Source: Andalucia godoyi | Taxonomy: Eukaryota; Discoba; Jakobea; Jakobida; Andaluciidae | Length of the DNA stretch: 64,000 bases | Direction of reading: 5' to 3' | NCBI GenBank assembly: GCA_009859145.1 | Contig: VRVR01000002.1 | Coordinates: 434,001 to 498,000, forward strand | Part shown: positions 20,318 through 30,500 of the stretch, piece by piece | How positions within the stretch are numbered: position 1 is the stretch's first letter | Layout of the letters: the number at the start of each line of letters is the position of its first letter | Program-made: the position numbers and the translations under genes | Notes under the pieces: generated by a model | Told to the model about the DNA's origin: nothing | The model's input: the letters and a program-made list of their open reading frames with translations, nothing else | Database searches by the model: none

Positions 20318-23300
20318 ATGGAGCAGCAAGTTCTTTCGTTTGTTGTGTACTATTCCAAGCTTGGTCTTTACCAGCACATTCGGACTCTTTGCGATCAAGG
20401 TCTCAAGAAGCGGCCTTCAGACTCATTTCTGATATTTTGGCGATCGTTTTCGCTGTTGAAGCAAGGTGCGGTTGGAGAAGCTGTTCGTGGCTTCGAGTCG
20501 CTTCTTTCGTCAACGTCGACGAGTGCAAAGCATCAAGGGTCAAACAATGAATTGGATTTCTGTGCGCTGACTGCGCTCATATTTTCACACATGCAAGCTC
20601 GACTTGTCGATGACGATCAGGTGACGATCCTGACGTCACATCTTGTGACTCTTACAATTTCAGAGGTCCCTGAGAAGGCGCTTGTTCTTGCCTGTGCCTT
20701 CCTGTGGCTTTCGCAAGATGACTCGCTTCCGAACGCAAACGCTGCAAACACAATTCAAAAGGCACGGGATATTGCATCGCAGAAAATTGGAAATGCGCTT
20801 CTGAAAGATCCAAATGGACAAGCTGCGCAGGCACTGAGTGTGTGGATGGCCACGCTTGTGGCGCTGCGTGGGTGGATGGATGTCGTAGCAATTGAGAGAC
20901 CGTCAATTGTCCAGAAGTCTGGCGTGTTTTTCGAAGTCGCACTTGCCGGGGGCAGGAAAGATGTTCTGGGTCTGTGGGGAAAAGCAAAGTTTCTAGAGTT
21001 TCGAAATCAGCTGCCTGATGCTCTCGAATCGTTGAACAATCTTGTTGTGTCTGCTCAGTGGTTCTTGCCGGCTTTGACGGAGAAAGCTCGCATCCTTGTT
21101 CGGATGGGAGACTGGGACCAGGCTGTCGAAACAGGCCAGCGCGTTCTTGGAATGGATGCGTTCAATTTGGAAGCGTTGAGGCTGTTTGTCATGTACTTTT
21201 TGGTTCGACACGTGGGCGCGGATGCTTCTTCGGCAGCAGCATTGCGTCTCGCCGACGTGACCGAGGCGTTGAGCAACTTGGAGCCCACAAATCATTCGTT
21301 GTTTGCCCAAGTTGCGGAAAGCGTCCATCGGTTTGTGGCGTCTCCGCAACTGAACGAAAACGTGATCAAGCAGGCGATTTCGCTCATTGAGAGAGCATGT
21401 CAAATAGCGCCGAAGGTTGCATCGTACTTTGCGCACTGGGGCTCCTTGATCCTCTGCACGCAGCCAGTCGATGTGACGTCCGCACGCATGCGATTTCGCA
21501 AAGCACGTGAGCTGGACGACACCAACACGGAGTCTTTCTTGGGGCTCATTCAATGCGATCTGATCGAAAGCAAGCTCAAGTCCGCAGAGGAGCAGCTGCT
21601 GTTCGTTTCTGCACTCACCGATTCTCTGGATCCCCATCTCGCTGCGCAAGTTCACGTGTTGCAAGCGCAATTCATGTGGAAGAGCGAGTCGAAGCGGCAA
21701 GAATCTCTTGAGCATCTTTCACAGGCGTATGCGATTCATTCCAAGTACTTGTCCTCATTGCCGGCCGGTCCTTCAGAGCAGTATGCATTCGCCTTGAATC
21801 CTCATTTCTTGATGCGTCTGGCCAGAGAATGCATGATTCACGCACCATCGGATCCCATCGCCGAGGGAGAGCACATTCCTGTCGCTGTTGGCAAGATCCT
21901 CCCTGTCTTGGATTTGCTTGCAGTTCATGCTCCCGCTTGCTTGGAAGCGGCTCTTTTGCATGCGAGATGCAAGTATCTGGTGCGAGATTTTGATGCAGCA
22001 AAAACGAGATGTTCTTCGCTGGTATCCCAAATTCACCAGTCCCTCAATGCTTCATCAGGAGGCGTGTCGCCTGCGTCGGCGACCTCGGTCAAGACCATCC
22101 TATCCAGCGCCTATCTCTTGCTTGCGCAGATCCATCTCGCGGAAGGCCGCGCTCCCGCGGCTCTCAGTGCTCTTGATCAAGCACTTGCATCGGATTTTTC
22201 GATTCGCGACCTTCCGTTGTTTTCCATCATCAAAGCCAAAGTATTGGTCGTGGAGGCAACGGGATCCGTGCCACAATCGACGCCATTCCAGCAACTTTCA
22301 TCGCAGCAGCAGCAGCAGCTAGAAGAAGCTTGCCGTCTTCTTGAACAAACGATTGATCTCCCAGGAAATCGCTCGTCATCCGTCCAGGATCGTGCCTCGC
22401 TGTTTGTTGAGTTGTCGGCATTGTATTCTCGAATGGGACGCGTGATTGAGGCAACAAAGTTCATATCGGATGCACAGTCGCTCTTCCGTGGGACTCCAGA
22501 GGAAGGCAGAATCACGCTCTCCAATGCGAGCATTGCCCTCTATCGTGGTGAAATTGATCAGGCACTCAGCATTTTAAAGTCAGTTTCCCGGTCGTCTCCA
22601 TACTTTATGGCGGCGCGCATGCAAATGGCTCGTGTGTATCTTGACAGCAGACATGACCGCCGAGCGTATACTCGATGTCTCGAGGAGGTTGCAGAGGACA
22701 GTCCGTCCGCACAGTCGTTCATCATGCTTGGAGATGCAATGATGAACATCCAAGATCCAGAATCGGCCATTCGATACTACTCTTCAGCTCGAAGTCTTTT
22801 GAAAGGGACAGCAGCAGCAGGAGGTGGTGGTGGTGGCGGCGGCGGCGGTGGCTCGAATGCAAATGTCAATATGGAAATCATTGTCGCCTCCAAGATTGGT
22901 CGCGCACTTGTTGCGACGTATGACTATAAGAAGGCAATCGATTATTATTCTTCAGCAGTGAAGGCGGATCCGACTCGCACGCAGCTTCGACATGATCTGG
23001 CGGAGTTGTATATTCGTCTTCGTGATTTTGAGAAGGCCGAGGCAATACTGCGCGACGGAATTGAGCAAAAGAAGACCTCGTTGTTTGGCATGATTGATGA
23101 TGTGCGCTCGCAAATCATTCTTTCTCGTGTCTACGTTGTCGGATTTTCTAACCGCGAAAAGGCGCTCCAGACTTTGGAAGATGCTCGTGCGAAGCAGCAG
23201 CAGGTGCTCAAACGTGCTCGTTCGGAAGCCCCCGACATGCTCATCTCTCAAACGGAATTTGCCTCCGAGCTTGCGTTCCAGACCGGCAAGGTGTACATTG

Positions 23301-24565
23301 ATATTCGGCAGGTGGATAAGGCAAAGGTCATGTTTGAGGAAGCTCTGCGTCTGAATGTGAAGCATGCGCGTGCGTCACTTGCGTTGTGCCATTTGTTACT
23401 TCGAGTAGGAGACATGGAGGGATGTCGCCAACAATGCGAATCTCTTCTCAAAGTCGATCCCTCCAACACCGAAGCCACGATGCTGCTCTCCGATGTTCTT
23501 ATCCGTCAGTCCAAAGCGGAAATGGCAACCGAGCCAATGGAGGCGCTGGTGAAGAGGAACCCCACGCAGTACCGAGCACTAGTTGAACTCATGGCCATGC
23601 TTCGGCGAGCTGGGCGCCTCGGGGACTGTTCCAAGTATCTGAAAGCCGCAGAAAGGATGTCTGCACGTGCACGGTTTGATCCTGGCTTCTTCTATGCCAA
23701 AGGACTCTATGCACGCTTTACCAACAATCCCAGAGATGCTCTCCGTGACTTCAACCATGCCCGGGGTTCACCGGAGTGGGGCCGCCAGGCAACGATTCAA
23801 ATGGTTGAGGTTTTCTTGAATCCTGACAACAGAGATGCGTGGACGTCATCCGGAAGTGGTAGTGGGGATTCCGAGAGCAGCAATACGCCAGACATCGATG
23901 TCCGCGACAACATCCAGTCTGCAGAAAAGCTGTTGGATTCGATTGCTTCGACAGGTTCTCCGCAAGAAAAGAAGGAGGTTCAATTGCTCCGCGGATTCTG
24001 CAAGTTGATGCGTGGCACAAAGACTGATCAAGAAGCTGCGCTGAATATCTTTTCGTCCCTCGGACGCGATGATTCTGATGACATCAAGGTGCTCACTGCT
24101 ATGGCAGTAGCCTTGCAGATTATGAAGCAGACTCCTAAGGCGCGAAATATCTTGAAGCGCATTGTCAAGATGCCGTTTGAAGCGGAGTTTGCGGATGAGT
24201 TTGAGACTGCTTATTTGCTGCTGGCTGACATCTACATTTCAAACGGCAAATACGATCAGGCCCAGGAACTCCTCAAGAAGGCGATTTCTTGTAACAATTC
24301 ATGCGGTCGTGCGTGGGAGGCTCTCGGTCTCATCTATGAGAAGGAATCCAGTTACACCGATGCTGCAGAGCACTATGAAAAGGCTTGGATCCTCGGATCC
24401 GAGCACTCTGCCGCCGTAGGCTATAAGCTTGCATTCAACTACCTGAAGGCCAAGCGATACATCGATGCCATCGACATGTGCCATCGCGTGCTGGCACTGA
24501 ACGAGAACTACCCAAAGATCCGCAAGGAGATTCTCGAAAAGGCGCGCGCACAGATACGTCCGTAG
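20318..24565 (+). CDS. TTC21B: Tetratricopeptide repeat protein 21 (IFT139), IFT-A subunit
   Basis: 1415 residues, close to the usual 1,300-1,320 of the family. The frame extends upstream to a TTG (20270), but the ATG at 20318 gives MEQQVLSFVVYYSKLGLYQHI, which matches the start of IFT139 proteins, so the gene appears complete. The whole protein is tetratricopeptide repeats with the family's characteristic tail (repeats near 24200-24500, such as AWEALGLIYEKESSYTDAAE). Role: a subunit of the intraflagellar transport A complex, needed for retrograde transport and import of membrane cargo into cilia. A glycine run of about eleven residues, coded by GGT/GGC at 22822-22854, interrupts the repeats at about residue 835-845. 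Single exon. Independent evidence for a cilium is the dynein gene at 60.5 kb. Confidence 0.9.
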   Translation: MEQQVLSFVVYYSKLGLYQHIRTLCDQGLKKRPSDSFLIFWRSFSLLKQGAVGEAVRGFESLLSSTSTSAKHQGSNNELDFCALTALIFSHMQARLVDDDQVTILTSHLVTLTISEVPEKALVLACAFLWLSQDDSLPNANAANTIQKARDIASQKIGNALLKDPNGQAAQALSVWMATLVALRGWMDVVAIERPSIVQKSGVFFEVALAGGRKDVLGLWGKAKFLEFRNQLPDALESLNNLVVSAQWFLPALTEKARILVRMGDWDQAVETGQRVLGMDAFNLEALRLFVMYFLVRHVGADASSAAALRLADVTEALSNLEPTNHSLFAQVAESVHRFVASPQLNENVIKQAISLIERACQIAPKVASYFAHWGSLILCTQPVDVTSARMRFRKARELDDTNTESFLGLIQCDLIESKLKSAEEQLLFVSALTDSLDPHLAAQVHVLQAQFMWKSESKRQESLEHLSQAYAIHSKYLSSLPAGPSEQYAFALNPHFLMRLARECMIHAPSDPIAEGEHIPVAVGKILPVLDLLAVHAPACLEAALLHARCKYLVRDFDAAKTRCSSLVSQIHQSLNASSGGVSPASATSVKTILSSAYLLLAQIHLAEGRAPAALSALDQALASDFSIRDLPLFSIIKAKVLVVEATGSVPQSTPFQQLSSQQQQQLEEACRLLEQTIDLPGNRSSSVQDRASLFVELSALYSRMGRVIEATKFISDAQSLFRGTPEEGRITLSNASIALYRGEIDQALSILKSVSRSSPYFMAARMQMARVYLDSRHDRRAYTRCLEEVAEDSPSAQSFIMLGDAMMNIQDPESAIRYYSSARSLLKGTAAAGGGGGGGGGGGSNANVNMEIIVASKIGRALVATYDYKKAIDYYSSAVKADPTRTQLRHDLAELYIRLRDFEKAEAILRDGIEQKKTSLFGMIDDVRSQIILSRVYVVGFSNREKALQTLEDARAKQQQVLKRARSEAPDMLISQTEFASELAFQTGKVYIDIRQVDKAKVMFEEALRLNVKHARASLALCHLLLRVGDMEGCRQQCESLLKVDPSNTEATMLLSDVLIRQSKAEMATEPMEALVKRNPTQYRALVELMAMLRRAGRLGDCSKYLKAAERMSARARFDPGFFYAKGLYARFTNNPRDALRDFNHARGSPEWGRQATIQMVEVFLNPDNRDAWTSSGSGSGDSESSNTPDIDVRDNIQSAEKLLDSIASTGSPQEKKEVQLLRGFCKLMRGTKTDQEAALNIFSSLGRDDSDDIKVLTAMAVALQIMKQTPKARNILKRIVKMPFEAEFADEFETAYLLLADIYISNGKYDQAQELLKKAISCNNSCGRAWEALGLIYEKESSYTDAAEHYEKAWILGSEHSAAVGYKLAFNYLKAKRYIDAIDMCHRVLALNENYPKIRKEILEKARAQIRP

Positions 24566-24765
24566 TTCAACGGAAGCTCGTGCTGCACACTCGTGACGCA
24601 CCGACCCCCTTCTCGAAATCAGAACAAGCTTGTAAAGCCAAGGGAGGTAGGGTTTTTTAAAATTTAAAATTAATACGTAGGACTTTTCCCTTCTTTCTTC
24701 AAACTCTCCTTCCCTCCTCCTAATCGTACACTCGCTCGTTGGTTCCCAAATCACACGTGATCGTA

Positions 24766-25689
24766 CTACTTTTTCGAGTCCATGTATTTTTCAATGTGCG
24801 CAGTGAGTTTTTGCGTCACTTCATCCGCATTCAGATTCTTGCCATAGTAGTCGATGAACTCGCCAGAAGGATGCAGGACGTACATGATGATCGAGTGGTC
24901 CACGACGTAATCATCACCCGCACTATCGTCTGGCTTTGACCAGTAGACGCGGAATTTCTTTGTAACATCTGCAATCTGATCGTACGTGCCGGTCAGTCCG
25001 ATGAACGACGGATGGAAATCGGCGAGGTACGCCTTGATGCGTTCCGGAGAGTCACGTTTTGGATCCACCGAAATGAACACCGGCTGCACAATCCCAGAGC
25101 CATACCGCTTTTCAATCCGGTTGACTGCAGCCGTCAGCTTGTCCATCTCCGTGGGGCACACATCCGGACACATCGTAAACCCAAAGTACAAGATCGCAAA
25201 CTTCCCCTTGAAATCCTCTTCCGTAACAGTCCTTTTCATCGTATCCGTAAGGGAAAACGGTCCTCCAATCTTCACGCCGCCATACGACTGCACTTTCGAC
25301 GACGCGGTTGCCTTTTGCCGCTTCTCTTGGTCATACCAATAGTACAATCCACCTCCAGCAATCGTCATCAAGCCCAATTGCAGAGCCGCAGATTTCCACG
25401 AAAGCGGTCCGCGCTCAGAAGAACCAGATCCATTTCCAGAGCCGCCAGTGTTCCATGCCGCTTCCTTTCCGTCCGCTCTGCCACGTGTGCTGCTGTCTCT
25501 GTTGTGACCATGACCATCACTACCACTGATATTTTGCTGCGGTGGTAGTAGTTGTGATTGTTGGTCAGGTTCAGAAGGAGAATGCGGATGAGGAGCAGTT
25601 GCGTACTTGCAAACATGCATCTTGGTCTTCAACGAATCCGACAGGCATTGTGCTGATGGCCGCATCAATGACCTCGACAATCGAAACAT
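24766..25689 (-). CDS. SCO1: SCO1-like cytochrome c oxidase copper chaperone
   Basis: 307 residues. Start at ATG 25689, which begins an arginine-rich, acid-poor segment (MFRLSRSLMRPS) expected of a mitochondrial targeting sequence. The frame continues upstream to ATG 25818 through pyrimidine-rich sequence ending in an AG just before the start, so a 5' UTR intron is possible. A membrane helix (LQLGLMTIAGGGLYYWY) is followed by a thioredoxin-like domain. Copper ligands are present: CPDVCP (Cys174, Cys178) and His265 in DYVVDHS. Role: delivers copper to subunit II of cytochrome c oxidase in the inner membrane. It lies on the same strand as, and downstream of, the Rrg7-like gene. A Gln/Ser/Gly-rich linker separates the signal and helix. 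Confidence 0.93.
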   Translation of the reverse strand: MFRLSRSLMRPSAQCLSDSLKTKMHVCKYATAPHPHSPSEPDQQSQLLPPQQNISGSDGHGHNRDSSTRGRADGKEAAWNTGGSGNGSGSSERGPLSWKSAALQLGLMTIAGGGLYYWYDQEKRQKATASSKVQSYGGVKIGGPFSLTDTMKRTVTEEDFKGKFAILYFGFTMCPDVCPTEMDKLTAAVNRIEKRYGSGIVQPVFISVDPKRDSPERIKAYLADFHPSFIGLTGTYDQIADVTKKFRVYWSKPDDSAGDDYVVDHSIIMYVLHPSGEFIDYYGKNLNADEVTQKLTAHIEKYMDSKK

Positions 25690-26012
25690 CTTTCCTGTGT
25701 AATAATAAAGGAAACTTATGATCAGATATAGGATTTTTCTCTTTTGCCGCAAACAGTGGCAGTCGCTCGCACACACACACACCGAATGTGAAACGAAACG
25801 AAAGGTTCCTTTTATCATGTTGATTGGAGACAGAAAAAAGCGACCGAGTCCAGGTTTACCTTACAGTAGCTGCTGCGGGTCGCGATACAGAAGCTCGTGG
25901 CATGGCGGCGGCGGGCGAAGGACGTGATGACACTACTCTGGCAGGATGCTGGGCATGTGGGTAGTGAAGCGGCGAGGAAGTTCTGATGGTGCAGTGGCTG
26001 GGAAGCTGCTGT
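25690..26012. other. Intergenic between SCO1 and Rrg7-like genes
   Basis: 323 bases holding the Rrg7-like 3' end and the SCO1 promoter. A short minus-strand ATG frame at about 25902-25856 (MPRASVSRPAAATV) followed by GTAAGG or GTAAAC could be a mitochondrial-type first exon for SCO1. Its reading phase does not join correctly to the downstream exon, so I leave it out of the gene. Confidence 0.45.
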
Positions 26013-26675
26013 CTAGACGTGTGGAAATTGCAAGATGGGAATGACGCTTCCGTCGAAGTTTCTCTGAACGGCAACGTTGATTCCTGGAAAGAGCGATCGG
26101 CAGCCTGCACTGAGATGGACAGCCTCGATCCTGTCAGAGTCCATCTTGGTGGCCACTGCAATGATCGGAGCTGGAAGAGTCGTCAGAAACTGAACCGCAT
26201 CCGCCGAGTAGCCAGAGTGAGCAAACACAAATCCAAGCACAAAACAGGAATTGGTCGTTTGAAAGGCTCCGTTCTTTCGCATCTCGAGCCCGACGAGTGG
26301 TTTATCATTGCCAGCATAGGGATCGCAGTTAGCGTCAGCATCAGCGATGGGGTTTCCGACGTGGTTCATTCGTACGACACGCTCGAGAGCACCGACGAAC
26401 GACCGAATGGGTTCGGCGCCCAGTTTTCGAACATGGTGTTTGCATTGTCCATACACAGATACTGCGTGCCCTGCAATCGTCGCGGTTCCAGAAACATCAA
26501 TTCCGCGATCGAATGAACCGCCTTGGTGGTGAACGTGCAATCCGAAATGACACTGCAGCGTTCGTTGAACATACAATTCATATGCGACGCCTTTTGCAGT
26601 CTTGGAGACAGGATTCGATATCACCGCGGATTGAGAGCTTGTGTGACGCGCTGACAGCTGTGCAAATCGCAACAT
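26013..26675 (-). CDS. Rrg7-like mitochondrial protein with restriction-endonuclease fold
   Basis: 220 residues. The frame is open to a GTG at 26747; the first ATG (26675) gives MLRFAQLSARHTSSQSAVIS, a good mitochondrial presequence. The core matches the Rrg7/Mrr-like PD-(D/E)xK group: KGVAYELYVQRTLQ, then GGSFDRGIDVSG with the acidic metal ligand, then YGQCKHHV in the Q-x-K position. The tail carries strand-helix elements expected of this fold. Known: yeast Rrg7 is required for respiratory growth and acts in mitochondria. Its biochemical activity is unsettled in what I know. Inference: a mitochondrial DNA- or RNA-acting protein with catalytic residues preserved. The neighbour SCO1 on the same strand is also a respiration factor. 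The 5' flank contains the inverted-repeat element. Confidence 0.7.
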   Translation of the reverse strand: MLRFAQLSARHTSSQSAVISNPVSKTAKGVAYELYVQRTLQCHFGLHVHHQGGSFDRGIDVSGTATIAGHAVSVYGQCKHHVRKLGAEPIRSFVGALERVVRMNHVGNPIADADANCDPYAGNDKPLVGLEMRKNGAFQTTNSCFVLGFVFAHSGYSADAVQFLTTLPAPIIAVATKMDSDRIEAVHLSAGCRSLFPGINVAVQRNFDGSVIPILQFPHV

Positions 26676-27553
26676 CGACGCACGGGAAGCATCCGCGAAT
26701 ATTCGCTGCGAAGAAATCGTTTGCAAGTACTGGACTACTGGTTGCACCGAGATCCAAAAGGAAGAAATGTCGATCTGTCAGAGATCTTTGGGAAGTCGTT
26801 CACTTTCGTATACATGCTCATTGCCGGTCGTAGTGGGACATGCTGCATTTTCATCTTTCATATAACCCTCCAACCCAAAACGTCTGGTGGAACGGCTGTG
26901 AATACCATCGGCGAGTATGGCTGAAGGTGTGCAGGTCGAGGCCCACTGAGAGACACACTGTCGAATATTGACAATCGATTCCTTGTAATTGATGATGGGC
27001 ACTGATGCTAATTGTAAAAGTCACTTTATGCCAAATAAACCTGTCTGAGGCGCAACATGCGAGACAAATGCTTGGGGAGAGAGAGGCTCTTTGGGCTGGA
27101 GGGTATAATACCGTATGTATAGTCTTTTATCTTTCCATTGATTTTCTTGATGTTTGCTTCGTCATTTCTTACCTTTCGCGACCTGACGGTGCAGATGGCA
27201 CAAGAACCGTTTCGAGAATAGGCTGTCCTTTCTTGATTTCAAGGATTTTTTCTTGCTGAATGCATTCGCGTTTTCACGAACGATCCTCCGTATTCCTTGC
27301 GTTTATTATTTTTAAAAGGGAAAATGGTGGTTATCCTCGCTCCGTTGTCTGTTCGTTCGGAGGGGGGAGGGCACTTGCGTCACAGACAACATTCCTAACA
27401 GCCAGAAGAACACAAGAAAACCAAACTAAACATACACATAATGAGCAAACACAATTGAAAACAGTTGTTTATGCAAAGATTTAACAACGTCGTACTCGGT
27501 AATTCGAAGGATGCGCCGCAGTAGCAGCAGGCGTACGTCCCACCCGAAAGTGG
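26676..27553. other. Intergenic region holding an inverted-repeat element
   Basis: 878 bases between the 3' end of the HECT ligase gene and the start of the Rrg7-like gene. The left 180 bases are the Rrg7-like leader. The inverted-repeat element fills about 26861-27108. The rest is AT-rich HECT 3' UTR with no gene seen. A plus-strand frame at 26721-26924 is not accepted as a gene. Confidence 0.6.
26861..27108. mobile_element. MITE-like element with 15-bp terminal inverted repeats (copy A)
   Basis: Seen: ACCCTCCAACCCAAA at 26865-26879 and its near-perfect reverse complement at 27090-27104 (one mismatch). Both ends are flanked by T/A-rich bases, compatible with TA or TATA targets. Between the ends, 26931-26996 is 62/64 identical to 51076-51139, apart from a 2-base indel. 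A third block (27056-27081) matches 51518-51542. No transposase frame fits in 240 bases, so this would be a non-autonomous, internally deleted element. The superfamily is not determined. Confidence 0.6.
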
Positions 27554-30500
27554 CTATTCCCATTCACCGATCCAGTGATTGTCCTCGGTGACTTCTTCTT
27601 CTGCAGCTTCTTCGTCCTTTTCTTCTTCTTCTTCGTCGTCGTCGTCCTGGTCCGTCGCATCACCGCCGCCATCATCACCATCATCACCTTCCGCATGTGC
27701 TTCATCCGGCCGAACATTGAAATCCGTATCAATAGAGTGACAATGCCGGATCGCAAACCACAGCTTGGCTCGCATAATCTCGTCGGTGGAGTACTGCGGC
27801 AATTGAATCGTGAAGAAGCACGTCGCAGATTGCGGAAGATACCGGTCATGTTCGGCAGTTGGCGCGCGCACAAACCCCTTGATGACAAGGGTGAATCCCG
27901 ACTGCGCCGCAGGAAGACGAGATCGACCGCTGACAAATCGAAGGAAGCCGCAACGGAATTCTGGCGATTCCGACGCAAATACTCTCCAGAACCGCTGGAT
28001 ATGAGCATCCGATTCACTGCAAGTTTCATACGATGTGTGCGATTTGAGCAATTCAACATCGACATCACGTTCACCAGTAATCCGCAACTCCGCCTCTGTT
28101 TCCGTGCACAAGGATAAGCAAGAGGGCGGGACAATGAGGTGAAATCCAGCGAGCATTTCGTGGGTTGCTGCATCAAATTCGCGCGACCGGGAACGCAGCA
28201 AGCTCCTCACGTACCGTTGTCGTGACGTCCAAGACAGAGCCGTGTCGTCGCCGTCATAGCCAAGAGATACGGCAGTTCCGTCCGTCAACTGCGAGGAGAA
28301 TGACAGAGTCGCAAACGCCTCGTCAAAAGCATCCTCCGACGAAATCCCGTGACGGTGAGGCCGCAAAAGGGAATCAACAATCGTTTGCAGGCCTTGATCT
28401 AACGGAAACAGATCACGAGAAACACGAACTTGTTGACCAGTCATCATTCGGAAGAGTATCCCAGAGATGTCTAGCGGAATCGGAGCATTGGTTCGGACTG
28501 CAATGCCCATCAGAATACCGACAAACCGAAACAGTTTGAGTTTCAGAGGAGAAAATTGCGAGGATGGAATCGGTACGAAACGATCACGATTAGAACCAGT
28601 CTCGTATTGGGCATTCAGACAAGGCATGAAAAGAGGAATCGTCGCCGTTTCAATGTACCTTGCAGGATCAAAGGCTCCCGATCCTGCAGCGGAATGGTGA
28701 AGTTCCCGAATTATGGGGAAATGCAATTCAGAAACCATGGTGGAAATAGCCTCATGGTAAGGTCCACCATAGTCATCGGCACCTTCCCCGATGAACAACA
28801 CACAGAAAGCACGACGAGGAAGGCGCAGCAGAAACGGATCGACAGGGAATAGCTGTCTGTACGCTTGCATAAAGACAGCGTCCGTAGGAGGTTGTGAGAT
28901 TGAAGGTCGTATTGCCAAATGGCGATTCAATTTCACATCCCTCGGATCCGCTGTTTCAGACTTTGTCTGACTCAAGGATGAGGACAGAACCCACTCCTCC
29001 TTGACGGAAATATGAATTACACCTCGAAGCAGCGAAAGCCGTAAGCCCAAGTTGGAATGCAACGACGGAACGGATGCTCTCATGAAATGATCCTGCGTAA
29101 ACGCTGCCGCTGGACTGTTGGTCGCAGAAGCAGATGAAGACGCCGAGGCCAATGGAATTGGAGAAGGACTCACGAGTGGTGGCTCCGCATTCGTACCAGC
29201 AAGCGACGACATTGAGGAGGCTCGAGAAAGAGATGAAGATGCAGAGGACGCGCATGCAGATAAGAGGCACTTGAAATTACGCGCCTCCATTTCCCATTTT
29301 AATGCCGGAATTGGTTGGAAGTAAGATGGAACCGTCCACAAATACCGGCCGTGTACTGTCAAAAGCTCGTTGAATTTCTGAATCAAAGCAAACCGGAATT
29401 GAAGAACATGCAGTGGAAACGACGCAAGGGACGACAGATCGGGACGTTCATGACGAAGACGGTCTGCATGGACAGAAATGGTGGACAACGGCAAGGTGGC
29501 AATATCAGACTTGTCTGAAGACTGTAAAAACAGGATGCCTCGCCGAAGATTGGCAGCCGAACGTTCCGCGCTCTCACCTTCCGCACACGCTGACGCTTGA
29601 ACAAGCTTCAACAGCAGTCTGTCATGGTCCTCTGTCCAATGCTCGGTCAAGATCCGCAGTGTCTCGTAAAATCGATTCTCCTCTGTTGGATTCAAGGCAG
29701 CGTCGTCCGCCTTCGGTTCCGGCTGCAGTACAGGGCTGATGTACAGTCGCACACCGTATTCAATTCCTTCCGGGTACAGCGTCGGGAACCGGAAGGTGAT
29801 GGGCGCTTCCAAAGGAAACCGAATCTTCAACAGTGCATGATACAGCGGATGTTTCCGAGATTTGTAGCAAGCACTGCAGAAATCCGGGTTTTCAGAAGGA
29901 TCTACTGCTGTGTCGTAGTACCGAATGCCGATGATGGGACTCATATTGCAATAGAAGCACGTCGTCCCAGGATGAATCACCGCACCAGCTTGGAATCCCT
30001 GTTGCAAGTCTTGGTACCGTACTGGTGCATCCCCGTGGGACTCGGGGTTCTGCAAGGGTGGTGCCTGTAAGGGCATCGCATCCGCTGGCGGCTGCAGAGC
30101 AGACAAAGACCGAACATGAAACGGTATTTCAAGGAATACGTGCCGCATGTCGTGAACATTGTCAGTAAAATACAGAGTATCGCAGTTTCCACAAATGTCA
30201 AAATCTCTGCAATGCATGCATTTGAATCTGGTCCCTAAACAGGCTTCATCGTCGTGATCACAATAAACAGACTGATGTTCTTCCTGAAAGTCGTCGTTCT
30301 CTCGGATTCCATAACGGAACGACGATCCTTTCAACATGACGGACTGCGGAAACGAATCTGCACCGGTGTGCACGAACGAAACAGCTTCATCAGCAGTGCT
30401 CTCGATGAAGAACACATGGGATTCATGCAGCTCGCAGCGATGATCGAAGCGCACATTGATGGACGTGGCATCGGGAATATCGAGGGTGTTGGAAAAAGAT

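Noticed and set aside
25856-25902. Short first exon of SCO1 (MPRASVSRPAAATV)
   Set aside because: Neither possible donor gives the phase needed for the SCO1 frame.
26721-26924. Plus-strand frame with FGKSFTFVYMLIAG
   Set aside because: Starts with TTG, overlaps the Rrg7-like start antisense, and ends in the inverted-repeat element.
26931-26996. The conserved block as a small structural RNA
   Set aside because: No tRNA, 5S, U1-U6, SRP or snoRNA boxes fit; the inverted ends of copy A point to a mobile element.
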